Source: a virus
Virus record (IMG/VR): IMGVR_UViG_3300028197_001183
Coordinates: 27,220 to 91,219 of that record
Length of the DNA: 64,000 nucleotides
Strand: one strand, 5' to 3'
Part shown: piece by piece, positions 53,809 to 62,343 of the stretch
Numbering within the stretch: the first letter of the stretch is position 1
Layout of the letters: each line of letters opens with the position of its first letter
Notes under the pieces: model-generated
What the model saw: the letters and a program-made list of their open reading frames with translations, nothing else
What the model was told of the DNA's origin: nothing
Database searches by the model: none
Translations under genes and position numbers: made by a program

Positions 53809-55980
53809 TCAGAAACAGGAGGTATCTACTGGATATGTAAAACTATCCGTGGGATAATCAATGATATTTATCCCATTGGGATCACCGAAGTTATAACCAC
53901 TAAAGTTGTTAGGATCGAAGTTGGGGATTGATATGTCATTAGTCTTCCAATCGATTGGGAAGACGTTGACATCGAATAATGTAGGATCAACGCCAGGTGG
54001 AATGAGGATAGATCCACCGTAAGGCAATACTTGAATAGGAAGACGAGTTGAATCGTCAGGTGTGCCTTGGATTGCAATGGGACCAACGCAAACTTGTCCT
54101 TTACTGTAATCAACAGTCCCAACAGCATTATTTAACACAACTTCAACCTCATCTCTTTTAGTGATAAGGAGAAGATTGCCTTTTCCATCATCTCTGATGT
54201 TAACTGGCACCAATACTTCATTTTCTCCAGTAATTGAGTTGGAAGATACAACAGCACTGGTGGAATTAGTACCAGCACCTTGCATTGTCAAATTAACGAG
54301 ATCTTCAGAGTAACCTGTTGCGTAGAATGTGCCCGATTTGACTACAGAGAAGGAAGGAGCACAAGTTCCTTTATCTCCACCATCATCCTCACATCTACCG
54401 TTAATACAGACTTGACCCTCTGGACAATCTGCATCAGTAGAGCAAGAAGTGCCATCTCCACCTTCAGGACTTCCTGAATAATCGCCAGGATTATAAAGTG
54501 GGTTGCCAAAGTCAAGACACTGAGTAAAGACACTACCAAACTCAAATTGGTCAAGATTCTGACCAACGGTCACCTGAGTAACACTACCAGAGATTGCAGG
54601 GTCGCTATTATCGACCATTGCGTTATATTTGGAAGTATCGATGCGACCACCGAAACGATTGGTTTGACCATTCTTGTTAAACTGGTCAACATTACGCAAA
54701 ACATCACTTCCGAGTTGAGCACCACTCTTATTAGTGTTGTTTCCGTCGTAATAAACGTAAGATTTAGGAATAACGTAGAAAATAGTAGGATCAATGATCA
54801 CAGGATCGATTGATGCAACTGTATAACGCTTCAGATCGTTTTTGATCTTTGCTTTTGTCGTTTCATTCAGTTTATTGCCAGTTTTGGGGCGAATAGCAAC
54901 ATAAACTTTACCGTAAATGGGTGGAGTGAGTTTCTCACCACCATATGCGGTTACAGACGCTGCTTGAGGATAGATCTCTGAGACAATATGCTCATAATCA
55001 GTTTCAGTCACTGCTCGGTTTTGAGTAGCGAAGGCTCTAGGTGCCCTAAACTTAATAGATAGCGCACTTTCGCGTGCTTCACCGTCTGCTGCAGACTCTC
55101 TAGTGATAACTGCAATGTTTGCAGGTGCAATTGCGCGTTGATCACTGTCTCTAATGGTGCCAATGAATGCAAAGTCCTTACAACCGTTTGCCTCTTCACC
55201 AAAAGTTGTGACATATGACAGTCTGATGAATTCACCATCAATCAACCTACGTCCAAGGACACCATCACCGAAAACTAGGCGGTATCTAAGGTCATCTGAC
55301 TCCTCAAGGTAGTAAACACGAGAAGTACTGTTGAGTGTAGTTACGTTTGCAGCAAGGTTATATGTGTCAATCTCTTGCGACTGTGCGTTAGGCGAAATAT
55401 CAACATAAACCAAGGCTGTGTCTACGTCTTCGGTAGGGATAAGATAGTCCTGCCTCTTCGTATAATCAACTGTGTAGTTAAACTTGAGCAAATTGCCCTG
55501 ATAAACAAGCACAGGGTCAAATATTGCGATACCAGTTGCGGGATCTACCGTAGTTTGCAACTCTCTAGTCACACAGAAGGTGTAAGTATCATTAAAGTTA
55601 CGGGCAACAAACACATCTCCTGCAGACAGTGTGCAGAATTCTGGAAATGTAGTGCCATTTAGCGAAACTTGTGTCTGCACACGGATAGTCACACACGCTC
55701 TAGGTGCTTTAATTGACCTAGGAGTGTAATTTAACTGCTTTGCGATGCGGATAACGTTGTCTCTGACCGTAGCAGTCTCAAGAAATGCTTCATTCAGCGC
55801 CATGTTAGCGTTGAATGCCGTATAATATGTGTTATAAGCGAGGGTATCGATAAGATACGACGCAGCACTACCTTCAAAATCGTAATCGGTAAACTCGTTA
55901 CGCGTTCTGAGGTAGGATTTGATAGACTCTTTAATCTCAAAGAAGTCTAACGATGTTAGTTGTGATGGGATAGCAGACAT
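53809..55980 (-). CDS. 6: Baseplate wedge subunit gp6
   Basis: The 723-residue protein aligns with T4 gp6 (660). Matching stretches are RNEFTDYDFEGSAASYLIDT with LAYNTYY near the start (T4 NEFLDYDFEGS, LLAYNTLY), FGDGVLGR, AVTETDYEHIVSEIYPQAAS (T4 ATDYDTFVSERFGSI) and YVAIRPKTGNKL. gp6 forms the inner wedge ring that holds the baseplate together. Residues about 495-545 carry an insertion with a Cys-rich motif (CSTDADCPEGQVCINGRC) absent from T4 gp6. It sits one base after gp25 and six bases before the giant gp7, keeping T4 wedge-gene order. Confidence 0.93.
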   Translation of the reverse strand: MSAIPSQLTSLDFFEIKESIKSYLRTRNEFTDYDFEGSAASYLIDTLAYNTYYTAFNANMALNEAFLETATVRDNVIRIAKQLNYTPRSIKAPRACVTIRVQTQVSLNGTTFPEFCTLSAGDVFVARNFNDTYTFCVTRELQTTVDPATGIAIFDPVLVYQGNLLKFNYTVDYTKRQDYLIPTEDVDTALVYVDISPNAQSQEIDTYNLAANVTTLNSTSRVYYLEESDDLRYRLVFGDGVLGRRLIDGEFIRLSYVTTFGEEANGCKDFAFIGTIRDSDQRAIAPANIAVITRESAADGEARESALSIKFRAPRAFATQNRAVTETDYEHIVSEIYPQAASVTAYGGEKLTPPIYGKVYVAIRPKTGNKLNETTKAKIKNDLKRYTVASIDPVIIDPTIFYVIPKSYVYYDGNNTNKSGAQLGSDVLRNVDQFNKNGQTNRFGGRIDTSKYNAMVDNSDPAISGSVTQVTVGQNLDQFEFGSVFTQCLDFGNPLYNPGDYSGSPEGGDGTSCSTDADCPEGQVCINGRCEDDGGDKGTCAPSFSVVKSGTFYATGYSEDLVNLTMQGAGTNSTSAVVSSNSITGENEVLVPVNIRDDGKGNLLLITKRDEVEVVLNNAVGTVDYSKGQVCVGPIAIQGTPDDSTRLPIQVLPYGGSILIPPGVDPTLFDVNVFPIDWKTNDISIPNFDPNNFSGYNFGDPNGINIIDYPTDSFTYPVDTSCF

Positions 55981-55981
55981 T

Positions 55982-56395
55982 TCAGGTCTTCTCTAAGAGG
56001 AATGTTACTTCTTGGGTTAAGTTTTCTCCAGTAATCAAATATTCAAGCTCAACTTGAATTTCATTTAGATCACTGTTATCTTCGACACGCACATCCTCAA
56101 CAGTAATCCGTGGTTCAAGACGTTGGAGACAATCACGAATTTCAGTCTCGATCGCATCTTTAGAGAATGGATCCCATGGCTCAAAAAGAAGACCTTTCAC
56201 CCGACTTCCAATGTTCGGTTGAAAAGGTCTTTCACCTAATATAGTCAATAATAAATTTCTTACAGATTGATTGATTGCTCTCTCATTCTTGACAGCACCA
56301 AAATCGTCAGTAGAAGGATTTGAATTAAAGGAAATTGCTAAGTCCTTAAACCCTCTACTGACGTACTGGTCTGATCTAAATCTGTAAGCAGGCAT
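55982..56395 (-). CDS. 25: Baseplate wedge subunit gp25
   Basis: The 137-residue protein has the gp25/GPW signature: INQSVRNLLLTILGERPFQP, IGSRVKGLLFEPWDPFSKDA, IRDCLQRLEPRITVEDVRV. These match T4 gp25 (132 residues), including the conserved EPR. gp25 sits in the wedge core and helps trigger sheath assembly. The ATG directly follows the stop of the 48-residue GTG-start ORF, suggesting coupling. A late-promoter-like motif lies about 170 bases upstream. Confidence 0.95.
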   Translation of the reverse strand: MPAYRFRSDQYVSRGFKDLAISFNSNPSTDDFGAVKNERAINQSVRNLLLTILGERPFQPNIGSRVKGLLFEPWDPFSKDAIETEIRDCLQRLEPRITVEDVRVEDNSDLNEIQVELEYLITGENLTQEVTFLLEKT

Positions 56396-56542
56396 TTAAC
56401 CCTCTTTTTTCTTTGGTCTCTCAGGTGGTTGGATGTTACGACTCACCTTATGAAGATATTTATCACTTCGTGGGTCGGTTATTAGGCGCATACCCGATTT
56501 GATAAAATCTTCACTCTGATCAGGTACTGGACTGTTAGCCAC
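56396..56542 (-). CDS. 48-residue basic protein with GTG start
   Basis: The ORF runs from a GTG preceded by a clear GGAGG seven bases upstream to a TAA adjoining the gp25 ATG. The product (VANSPVPDQSEDFIKSGMRL, then a basic NIQPPERPKKKEG tail) is small and unstructured-looking. The strong ribosome site, late-promoter-like motif 25 bases upstream and stop/start junction support it. Function unknown; possibly a small baseplate assembly factor. Confidence 0.6.
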   Translation of the reverse strand: MANSPVPDQSEDFIKSGMRLITDPRSDKYLHKVSRNIQPPERPKKKEG

Positions 56543-56566
56543 GATGATTCCTCCACATGGTAATTT

Positions 56567-56574
56567 TATTTATG
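56567..56574 (-). promoter_or_regulatory. Late-promoter-like motif (CATAAATA)
   Basis: CATAAATA on the minus strand lies 25 bases before the GTG of the 48-residue ORF and two bases from the stop of the previous gene. It is placed to start the gp25-gp6-gp7 wedge operon with a short leader carrying GGAGG. Confidence 0.6.
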
Positions 56575-56575
56575 G

Positions 56576-57232
56576 TCATTGAGAAGATTCCTCCTCAGGT
56601 GTTTTCCAATGGTAATCATTGGTGTCTCCTAACCTACCCCATTTGATACCATTTTCAACTTGATAGTATTTGGTTGATACTTTGAAGTCTGGTGTCTTAG
56701 GTTCGTTAGGTGTGATCGACAGATCAAAAATTCTGATCCTATTGTTTGGATACAAAGCAAACTGACCATTCTCTAAGAGAATGCAGTTATGTGATTTGTG
56801 CTCCTGTGGGTTCTCACTGACATTGGTGTCGATCATGTCAACATCAGCGTGGAAGTTGTCCAGTGTAAACAGATACTGACCAGCAACATTTCCATGATCA
56901 CGGGTGCGGCACTCAAAATCCATAGTGCCAATAAATTGCTTCTGTATGCAACGCACTCCGTAATCCATACAATTCCAAAACTGCAAGTTGGGTAGATCCA
57001 TGTCTACCTTTGGAGTTTCGGGACTACTTACAAATGCACTGATAGGTAATTTGTCAAACATTGCAGCATACTCAGGTAAGTATGTCTCAAAATAAAAAGC
57101 GCGTCCAGGTATCGATTTTGCCGATACCCATACGCCCTCTACAAATTCACCATGCCCATCGATGTGGTCCCTAAGATATTCCTTACGGACCCACACTTTG
57201 TGCGATGGTAAGTTGACAATTAACTGACTCAT
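56576..57232 (-). CDS. Conserved-looking cyanophage protein in baseplate cluster, unknown
   Basis: The 218-residue protein begins MSQLIVNLPSHKVWVRKEYL. It contains GRAFYFETYLPEYAAMFDKL, NLQFWNCMDYGVRCIQKQFI and a C-terminal NDYHWKTPEEE. I associate it with a protein found next to gp25 in T4-like cyanophages, but know no function. It is a predicted mixed alpha/beta soluble protein without membrane segments. The ATG overlaps the previous 52-residue ORF (ATGA). Its position before gp25 fits a structural or assembly role; I see no firm similarity to T4 gp53. Confidence 0.6.
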   Translation of the reverse strand: MSQLIVNLPSHKVWVRKEYLRDHIDGHGEFVEGVWVSAKSIPGRAFYFETYLPEYAAMFDKLPISAFVSSPETPKVDMDLPNLQFWNCMDYGVRCIQKQFIGTMDFECRTRDHGNVAGQYLFTLDNFHADVDMIDTNVSENPQEHKSHNCILLENGQFALYPNNRIRIFDLSITPNEPKTPDFKVSTKYYQVENGIKWGRLGDTNDYHWKTPEEESSQ

Positions 57233-57387
57233 TCCTCACTAACCCAAGTTGCTGGATGAAAGTTACAATACTCGTTAAAGGTAATCTTCATCTCTTTATT
57301 AGAGAGTCCACAATGCCTGGCTGCTTTAGGAAGATTCCATTTAGCAGACCAAAGCATCTCCATAGACTCTCTGGTCTCAACTCTCAT
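57229..57387 (-). CDS. 52-residue small protein, unknown
   Basis: The product (MRVETRESMEMLWSAKWNLP, AARHCGLSNKEMKITFNEYC) has a short helix-turn-helix-like look around KAARHCGLSNKEMK. It overlaps the previous ORF and the next one by four bases each, a strong sign of real coupled genes. A regulatory or DNA-binding role is only a possibility. Confidence 0.6.
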   Translation of the reverse strand: MRVETRESMEMLWSAKWNLPKAARHCGLSNKEMKITFNEYCNFHPATWVSEE

Positions 57388-57533
57388 CGACCTTGACCAC
57401 GATACCGCTTACCTTTACTGTTGCGAGATGTTGCAGAATATTTAGTATTTTTAGAGTTACCCTGTCGAGTCATTTTCGGGTTTCCAGGTACCCATCCATC
57501 TTTGACCAGTCCTGTCGTTGCGCGTGCGGGCAT
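57384..57533 (-). CDS. 49-residue very basic small protein
   Basis: The ORF encodes MPARATTGLVKDGWVPGNPK followed by a Lys/Arg/Ser-rich tail (KNTKYSATSRNSKGKRYRGQ). It has AAAGGGA before the ATG and a four-base overlap with the next gene. The net charge suggests nucleic-acid binding or a disordered ribosomal-protein-like tail. No family recognised. Confidence 0.55.
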   Translation of the reverse strand: MPARATTGLVKDGWVPGNPKMTRQGNSKNTKYSATSRNSKGKRYRGQGR

Positions 57534-57552
57534 TAGTCCCTTTCAAACTACC

Positions 57553-58086
57553 TCAAGATGATAGCACAGTTGGATGCCCAAAGGCAACCACTGAGGAGCA
57601 TGGATATGAGAATCCAGGGAATCCAACACCAAGTGGATCTAGGATCCTTGCAATAGGGATCTTGAATGCGAAGACTGTCAGGGTAGTCGGGAAGAGGATT
57701 CTAGGGTGTCCAAGACCACCAGCATCCTCAATGGTTAGTGTGCTACAAGGGAATGGTGTAGGGATAGGACATACACCCTTACCACAAGGACAGATGAAAA
57801 TTACAATATTTGTACACAACGCAATGTGTGGAGTGAATACATCACCACCAATCATGATGGGGATAAACTGCACCAGCACTGTTGCTCGTAATGGATTGAT
57901 CGCTGAAAGAGGAATTAGTGGTGTGGGTGGCCACCAGCATGTAAAATTCTTAATGACGATGCTGTAGGGCACTGGAGGGGTGCCACACGCCTGCACTGAG
58001 TGGACAGTGGATGGTAAGCAAAGACCATGCCCTGAGCAGGGTAGACCATTCAGTGATGCAACTGGTTTTAGAAATCCGTATGCCAT
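57553..58086 (-). CDS. Pro/Cys-rich protein, possible PAAR-like spike-tip component
   Basis: The 177-residue protein is rich in Pro, Cys, Gly and hydrophobic beta residues. It contains NGLPCSGHGLCLPSTVHS, FTPHIALCTNIVIFICPCGK and SYPCSSVVAFGHPTVLS. The alternation of short beta stretches with GH, C and P resembles PAAR-type tail-spike tips that bind a metal. It lies after a large virion protein and before wedge genes, a fitting place. The match to PAAR is weak and from appearance only. The start shares TAATG with the previous stop. An overlapping plus-strand frame exists but is judged a shadow. Confidence 0.5.
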   Translation of the reverse strand: MAYGFLKPVASLNGLPCSGHGLCLPSTVHSVQACGTPPVPYSIVIKNFTCWWPPTPLIPLSAINPLRATVLVQFIPIMIGGDVFTPHIALCTNIVIFICPCGKGVCPIPTPFPCSTLTIEDAGGLGHPRILFPTTLTVFAFKIPIARILDPLGVGFPGFSYPCSSVVAFGHPTVLSS

Positions 58087-61000
58087 TAAAATTCTTGGTT
58101 AATATCTTTACCTGCAGTATCAGGTCGAGCAACATCACACTCAGTGAAGTATGGATTGCCAAAGTTATTTAATGCGTTACTTAATGCCTGCACTCCACCA
58201 GTCAACCAATTCCTCACACGCATTGTGCCGCTGTAAGATCCCATCTTGAATACCTTGTCGCCATCTGAGTTGGTATACATTCTGGATGGGTCAATAGCAA
58301 TAGACGCATCATTAACATTCTCCAAACCAGCAGCAGGAGGTCCACCAAAGATCCAAGCATAGTAACTCGTTGCAGAAGGTGAGCAGGTTGCACAGAATGG
58401 ATTGACTGGTCCTGTAGGACTATTCTGTACAGTGCCTACGCCTGGTCCTGTGATCTCCCAGAAGCGGTTGCCAGCGATAGGGTCACCATTGCTATCATAT
58501 CCACAATACACGTCTAGAGGGGCGTCTGCGGGTGCTCCTGTCTTCCTTGCATAAGTATCCCAACACTCATGGTTAGGCACATTAGTGTTTGCAGGGTTTG
58601 GACTGCAGTCTACACCAAATGCAGTATATGTTCCATTGCCAGAATACGGTGTAGTCGTAGATGTAGTGTTACCATTCTCGTCTGGGTCTGATGTTGTGGT
58701 CACATCGTATGCCCAAGACACTGATGCGCCACCTGTGAGTGCTCCACCAGTCAAATTATCACCTAACCAGAGCTGGAATTGCTCGTATTCACTAAAACCT
58801 AGACGGTTATAGTCAAAAGTATTCTCATCTAGACCCACTGGGACGAAAATAATGTCATTTTCGTCATTGGGATCGCGATAACAGCGCCCATCGACAGATC
58901 CATTGTTACAATTCCACGTTTTGTAACCATCAGCAACCTTTCTACGCGGTGTTACCTTGGGTTTTTTGAAACTTTCCATGAAATCCATGAAAGCTGCGCC
59001 CTGAGATCCAGTAACTCTGCCTTCAACCATGATCGACACGTTAAATTCTGCCTCTTTAACTTTAGAAGCGCAGTATTTGTAAGGCAAATATCCAAAAGCA
59101 CGCTCATCAGTGAGGTTTCTACCCTTCTCAATCATGTCAAGAGTGGCAGATCCCCTCTCAGTAGTGCTAACGTACGCACATGGCATGTCAAACCAGCGTC
59201 TGATGTTGTAAATTTTGGGTTGTCCCATGGTTAAACAGCGGTCTTTCTGGAAAGGACCGTAAACATGCGACGTTTGCTCCTGGTATTCCTCCAAGTTTTG
59301 GACCGTTGCATAGACATCGGGCATAACTTGAGACTCAAATCCGCGAATGCGGTCATCTAGACCACTCATAATCTCCCAGAAGTCCTTTTTAGGGATAGCA
59401 TCAAGCACATTGCCGCGACCATTTACTTCTAAACAGTTAGGTGGAAGGTCAAAACACAGTTTTGTTACATTCTCTTGATCAATCTCTGCCATTCTAATGT
59501 AAGAATCAGGTGCTGCAGAGGCAATAGGGGTATTCATAAGAGTGAAACCTGTGTTTGCAACCTGATTAGGAGAGGTTGGAGACCCAAGACCCTTAGTATT
59601 AAGAGATTCAAACTCAGTAGGTGCTCCCCTAAAGTCATTTCCAGTGTTAGTGTTGATCCATTCAAGAGGATCTTGCTGACTACCAGTAGGTAAACTACTA
59701 TCAAACTCTTGAAACTGGTCAGAGATGCCCTGTCCTAGTGCGGCAATGTCACCAATATTGGGACTTTCATACTCAATATACTCAGGATCAGTGACAAATA
59801 CATCAGGTGGCTCTTCAGGATCGTATCCTGATCCAGGTTTAACTACTCTAATTCTCTTGATACCGCCAATTTCATCGAATGCAGCAATCTTTAACTTAGC
59901 TGTTGTCAGTTTTACCGCAATATTATCATGATCAACAGGGAAATCTAGGGACCCCTGAGCAGACCCAGCTGCAATTTGCACATCTTTAATGGGATCATCA
60001 CCCGCAAATGAAGATTCTGTAAAACCAATTGCTCTATTCCAGTCAGGATCCTTGAGTATTAGGTCTTCTAAGTGCTCTGTAGTGTCTGTAGCAGAGAAAT
60101 TCTTAAGGACCTTGGGTGTAATTGCAGTAACCTTTGCATTTTTAGAGTAACCACGCCCACTATTAATGATAACAACCTCATCAATACCGCCTTTATCATT
60201 AATAATTGCCTCAAACTTTGCCTCATCTAGCGTACGATTGGGGATAAGTGCCTTTGGAGAAAGCTCAACCTTATAGAAATCTACTTTTTTAGGGAATTCA
60301 TACACACCAGCAAACGCACATTTGTCTTTAATGCCGTATCCAGCAAGGATTTCACATGTACCTCCGTCTGTAGAGGTGAATTGTTGTTGATATGCGAATG
60401 CATTCCCACTACCTTCCAACTCAATGATACCGCATTTGAGTTGATCACCGTAATAAAGGACGGAAACTATATTCCAACCGTTGATTTGCTCACCCCTATT
60501 GAAGTCTCCAGTCCGTGTTGTGTATCTAAACAGGATTCTAGGACTGTCTGTATCAATAGTTTCAAAGGATTCGTTAACTGCATTGGTAGATGCATCAGTT
60601 AAAACACATCTAGTCTTAGTAGTCTCCCAAGAATCTTCACGAATCTTATAGAAGTGTGAGTAGAAATGCTCGTTAGGTACGCATATAGGATTACCTTCGT
60701 CGTCATCAGCGTTAGGACAGCAAGGAATATCATTCAGTGCATACTGAATACCAAACAGCGGTCCATTCCAAGGATATGATGTATCATACAAGTAATAGTA
60801 AAACTGGGAGTCATACGAATCCTCAAACCCTAAGAAGCGTGGCACAGCACCTTTGATCGCTCCATTGAGTCCATACATCCACTCGAAGTTTGCTTCCTCA
60901 CTTATCTTCTCTGCATTGTCGGGATTACCAAAACCAACAACACCAGGAGTACTTGCTGCTCTGTAATATCCAGGTCTTCCGTATACACCATCCTCAGCAA

Positions 61001-61880
61001 ATGCATACCAAGATGTTTTGTCTACACACTGTCCAGTAGGTCCTAGTTTACCAACGTCTATTACACGCTCTTGTGGCGCATTAGGAGCGTCTGCAGGATA
61101 CACATACCCAACGATACCCACATACTGATATTCCCTATCCATGGGTTTCTTACATGGGATAGGACTATCAACTAGGTTGACTTCCTCTGCAGGGTTAATA
61201 GTATAGAAGTCATCAATATCTTTACCACTACTCTTGCTGTAATTACCATAGCGATAATGATACAGAGGCACAGCGTCAGGACCATATGCCTGTGCATCAG
61301 ATAGACTCGTGCAAATATAACCTATCGTATAAGCTTCGTAATATTTTCCTTTACCACAACCAGTGCTAACACCAGAAGGACTACCAACACTTAGAATAGT
61401 ATTGTCAGGCCAATATGAATACCACACTTTGAGTGGCACACTATTGGTTCTCTGACGATCTAAACAGAAGAAGTATGGAGTGCCTTTTCTAGGCTCATGA
61501 TTATATCCACTTGATATCTTCTTCCACGATTCATTCTCACATCCTGCATCTGCTTCGATCATCGAAGGATTCTTTGTATACTTGTGATCACGCTTTGCAC
61601 CACGATACCATCTGTATACAGGCGCACGAGTATATCCGCAATACGCTACACAGGTCTCCTCTTGATCACCGATATAGTGTACAGCATCTTTCCCCAGAGG
61701 ATAGGATCCAGGTCCGCTACCCTCAAAGGTGATAAAGTAATCTGTGCCCGTGCCAAGTCCATTACCAGACGAATGACTTTCATAGTCACCACTAGATGGT
61801 CTTTTCCAGGTTGTGTTATACTCTTCCCCTGCAATCGGGTTGGGAAAACTCCGAGCAGACTCTAGGAGATATGCTGGCAT
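58086..61880 (-). CDS. Large virion structural protein (1264 residues)
   Basis: The N-terminal 450 residues contain several Tyr/Trp-rich units: YRWYRGAKRDHKYTKNPS, PLYHYRYGNYSKSSGKDIDD with FYTINPAEE and GIVGYVYP, and a later Tyr-rich FYYYLYDTSY stretch. These resemble DUF5648-type surface repeats. GxGY beta units follow (NSGRGYSKNAKVTAI, KPGSGYDPEEPPDVFV). A middle helical region (QVMPDVYATVQNLEEYQ) precedes a Cys-rich C-terminal part. It is likely a tail or baseplate-associated adhesin. It is downstream of the NlpC/P60 peptidase and ends by coupling to the PAAR-like gene. Its exact T4 counterpart is unclear. Confidence 0.7.
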   Translation of the reverse strand: MPAYLLESARSFPNPIAGEEYNTTWKRPSSGDYESHSSGNGLGTGTDYFITFEGSGPGSYPLGKDAVHYIGDQEETCVAYCGYTRAPVYRWYRGAKRDHKYTKNPSMIEADAGCENESWKKISSGYNHEPRKGTPYFFCLDRQRTNSVPLKVWYSYWPDNTILSVGSPSGVSTGCGKGKYYEAYTIGYICTSLSDAQAYGPDAVPLYHYRYGNYSKSSGKDIDDFYTINPAEEVNLVDSPIPCKKPMDREYQYVGIVGYVYPADAPNAPQERVIDVGKLGPTGQCVDKTSWYAFAEDGVYGRPGYYRAASTPGVVGFGNPDNAEKISEEANFEWMYGLNGAIKGAVPRFLGFEDSYDSQFYYYLYDTSYPWNGPLFGIQYALNDIPCCPNADDDEGNPICVPNEHFYSHFYKIREDSWETTKTRCVLTDASTNAVNESFETIDTDSPRILFRYTTRTGDFNRGEQINGWNIVSVLYYGDQLKCGIIELEGSGNAFAYQQQFTSTDGGTCEILAGYGIKDKCAFAGVYEFPKKVDFYKVELSPKALIPNRTLDEAKFEAIINDKGGIDEVVIINSGRGYSKNAKVTAITPKVLKNFSATDTTEHLEDLILKDPDWNRAIGFTESSFAGDDPIKDVQIAAGSAQGSLDFPVDHDNIAVKLTTAKLKIAAFDEIGGIKRIRVVKPGSGYDPEEPPDVFVTDPEYIEYESPNIGDIAALGQGISDQFQEFDSSLPTGSQQDPLEWINTNTGNDFRGAPTEFESLNTKGLGSPTSPNQVANTGFTLMNTPIASAAPDSYIRMAEIDQENVTKLCFDLPPNCLEVNGRGNVLDAIPKKDFWEIMSGLDDRIRGFESQVMPDVYATVQNLEEYQEQTSHVYGPFQKDRCLTMGQPKIYNIRRWFDMPCAYVSTTERGSATLDMIEKGRNLTDERAFGYLPYKYCASKVKEAEFNVSIMVEGRVTGSQGAAFMDFMESFKKPKVTPRRKVADGYKTWNCNNGSVDGRCYRDPNDENDIIFVPVGLDENTFDYNRLGFSEYEQFQLWLGDNLTGGALTGGASVSWAYDVTTTSDPDENGNTTSTTTPYSGNGTYTAFGVDCSPNPANTNVPNHECWDTYARKTGAPADAPLDVYCGYDSNGDPIAGNRFWEITGPGVGTVQNSPTGPVNPFCATCSPSATSYYAWIFGGPPAAGLENVNDASIAIDPSRMYTNSDGDKVFKMGSYSGTMRVRNWLTGGVQALSNALNNFGNPYFTECDVARPDTAGKDINQEF

Positions 61881-61886
61881 TACAAA

Positions 61887-62129
61887 TCATTTGTCTTCCA
61901 AATTATTTAGACGGGTATATAGATCGTCAAATAATTCAGGTAGATTAGAATATTCTTCCTTACCAGGAATCTTATACTTAATCATATCCGCACCAGGCGG
62001 GGGAAACTTAGATACTGCCTGCTCTAAGGCAGTCACGCGATTAGTCAGTTGCACTAACGCTTGGGATAATTGCTCAAACCCCCAGTTGGTATATTCTTCT
62101 AGGGTTTCAAACTTTGGAGTCTCACTCAT
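61887..62129 (-). CDS. 80-residue coiled-coil protein
   Basis: From the ATG (MSETPKFETLEEYTNWGF) the product has a heptad helix (QLSQALVQLTNRVTALEQAV), a Pro-rich linker (KFPPPGADMIKYKIPG) and a second helix (LPELFDDLYTRLNNLEDK). A TTG at 62162 would add 11 residues. It directly precedes the large virion protein, so it may be a small assembly helper. Function unknown. Confidence 0.6.
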   Translation of the reverse strand: MSETPKFETLEEYTNWGFEQLSQALVQLTNRVTALEQAVSKFPPPGADMIKYKIPGKEEYSNLPELFDDLYTRLNNLEDK

Positions 62130-62158
62130 AAATTTAGACGCGGTTTTTCGCGGATTTT

Positions 62159-62323
62159 TCAAGGCACAAATTTTGTGATAATAATGGATCCGTCGATATC
62201 TTCAGAGTATTCTAAGACATCACCCACGTCCCACTGTGCATCTTCAAGCAATTGATCGGGTAATGTAACAAAGCATTCACCGTGCTCATCTACCTCGACT
62301 TCTAGGACATAGCGTTTCGACAT
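62159..62323 (-). CDS. 54-residue AbrB/MazE-like small protein
   Basis: The product has MSKRYVLEVEVDEHGECFVT, LPDQLLEDAQWDVGDVLEY and a final DGSIIITK. This is the swapped-hairpin pattern of AbrB/MazE/SpoVT-type proteins. In bacteria such domains bind DNA; in cyanophages similar short proteins are common and uncharacterised. It lies between the NlpC/P60 gene and the coiled-coil gene. Confidence 0.6.
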   Translation of the reverse strand: MSKRYVLEVEVDEHGECFVTLPDQLLEDAQWDVGDVLEYSEDIDGSIIITKFVP

Positions 62324-62343
62324 ACGTTCGTTGTTTCTACACC

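Noticed and set aside
57518-57967. Plus-strand open frame of 149 codons
   Set aside because: It lies antisense to the 177-residue gene, has no ribosome site or neighbours on that strand, and the minus gene is coupled to its upstream neighbour by TAATG.
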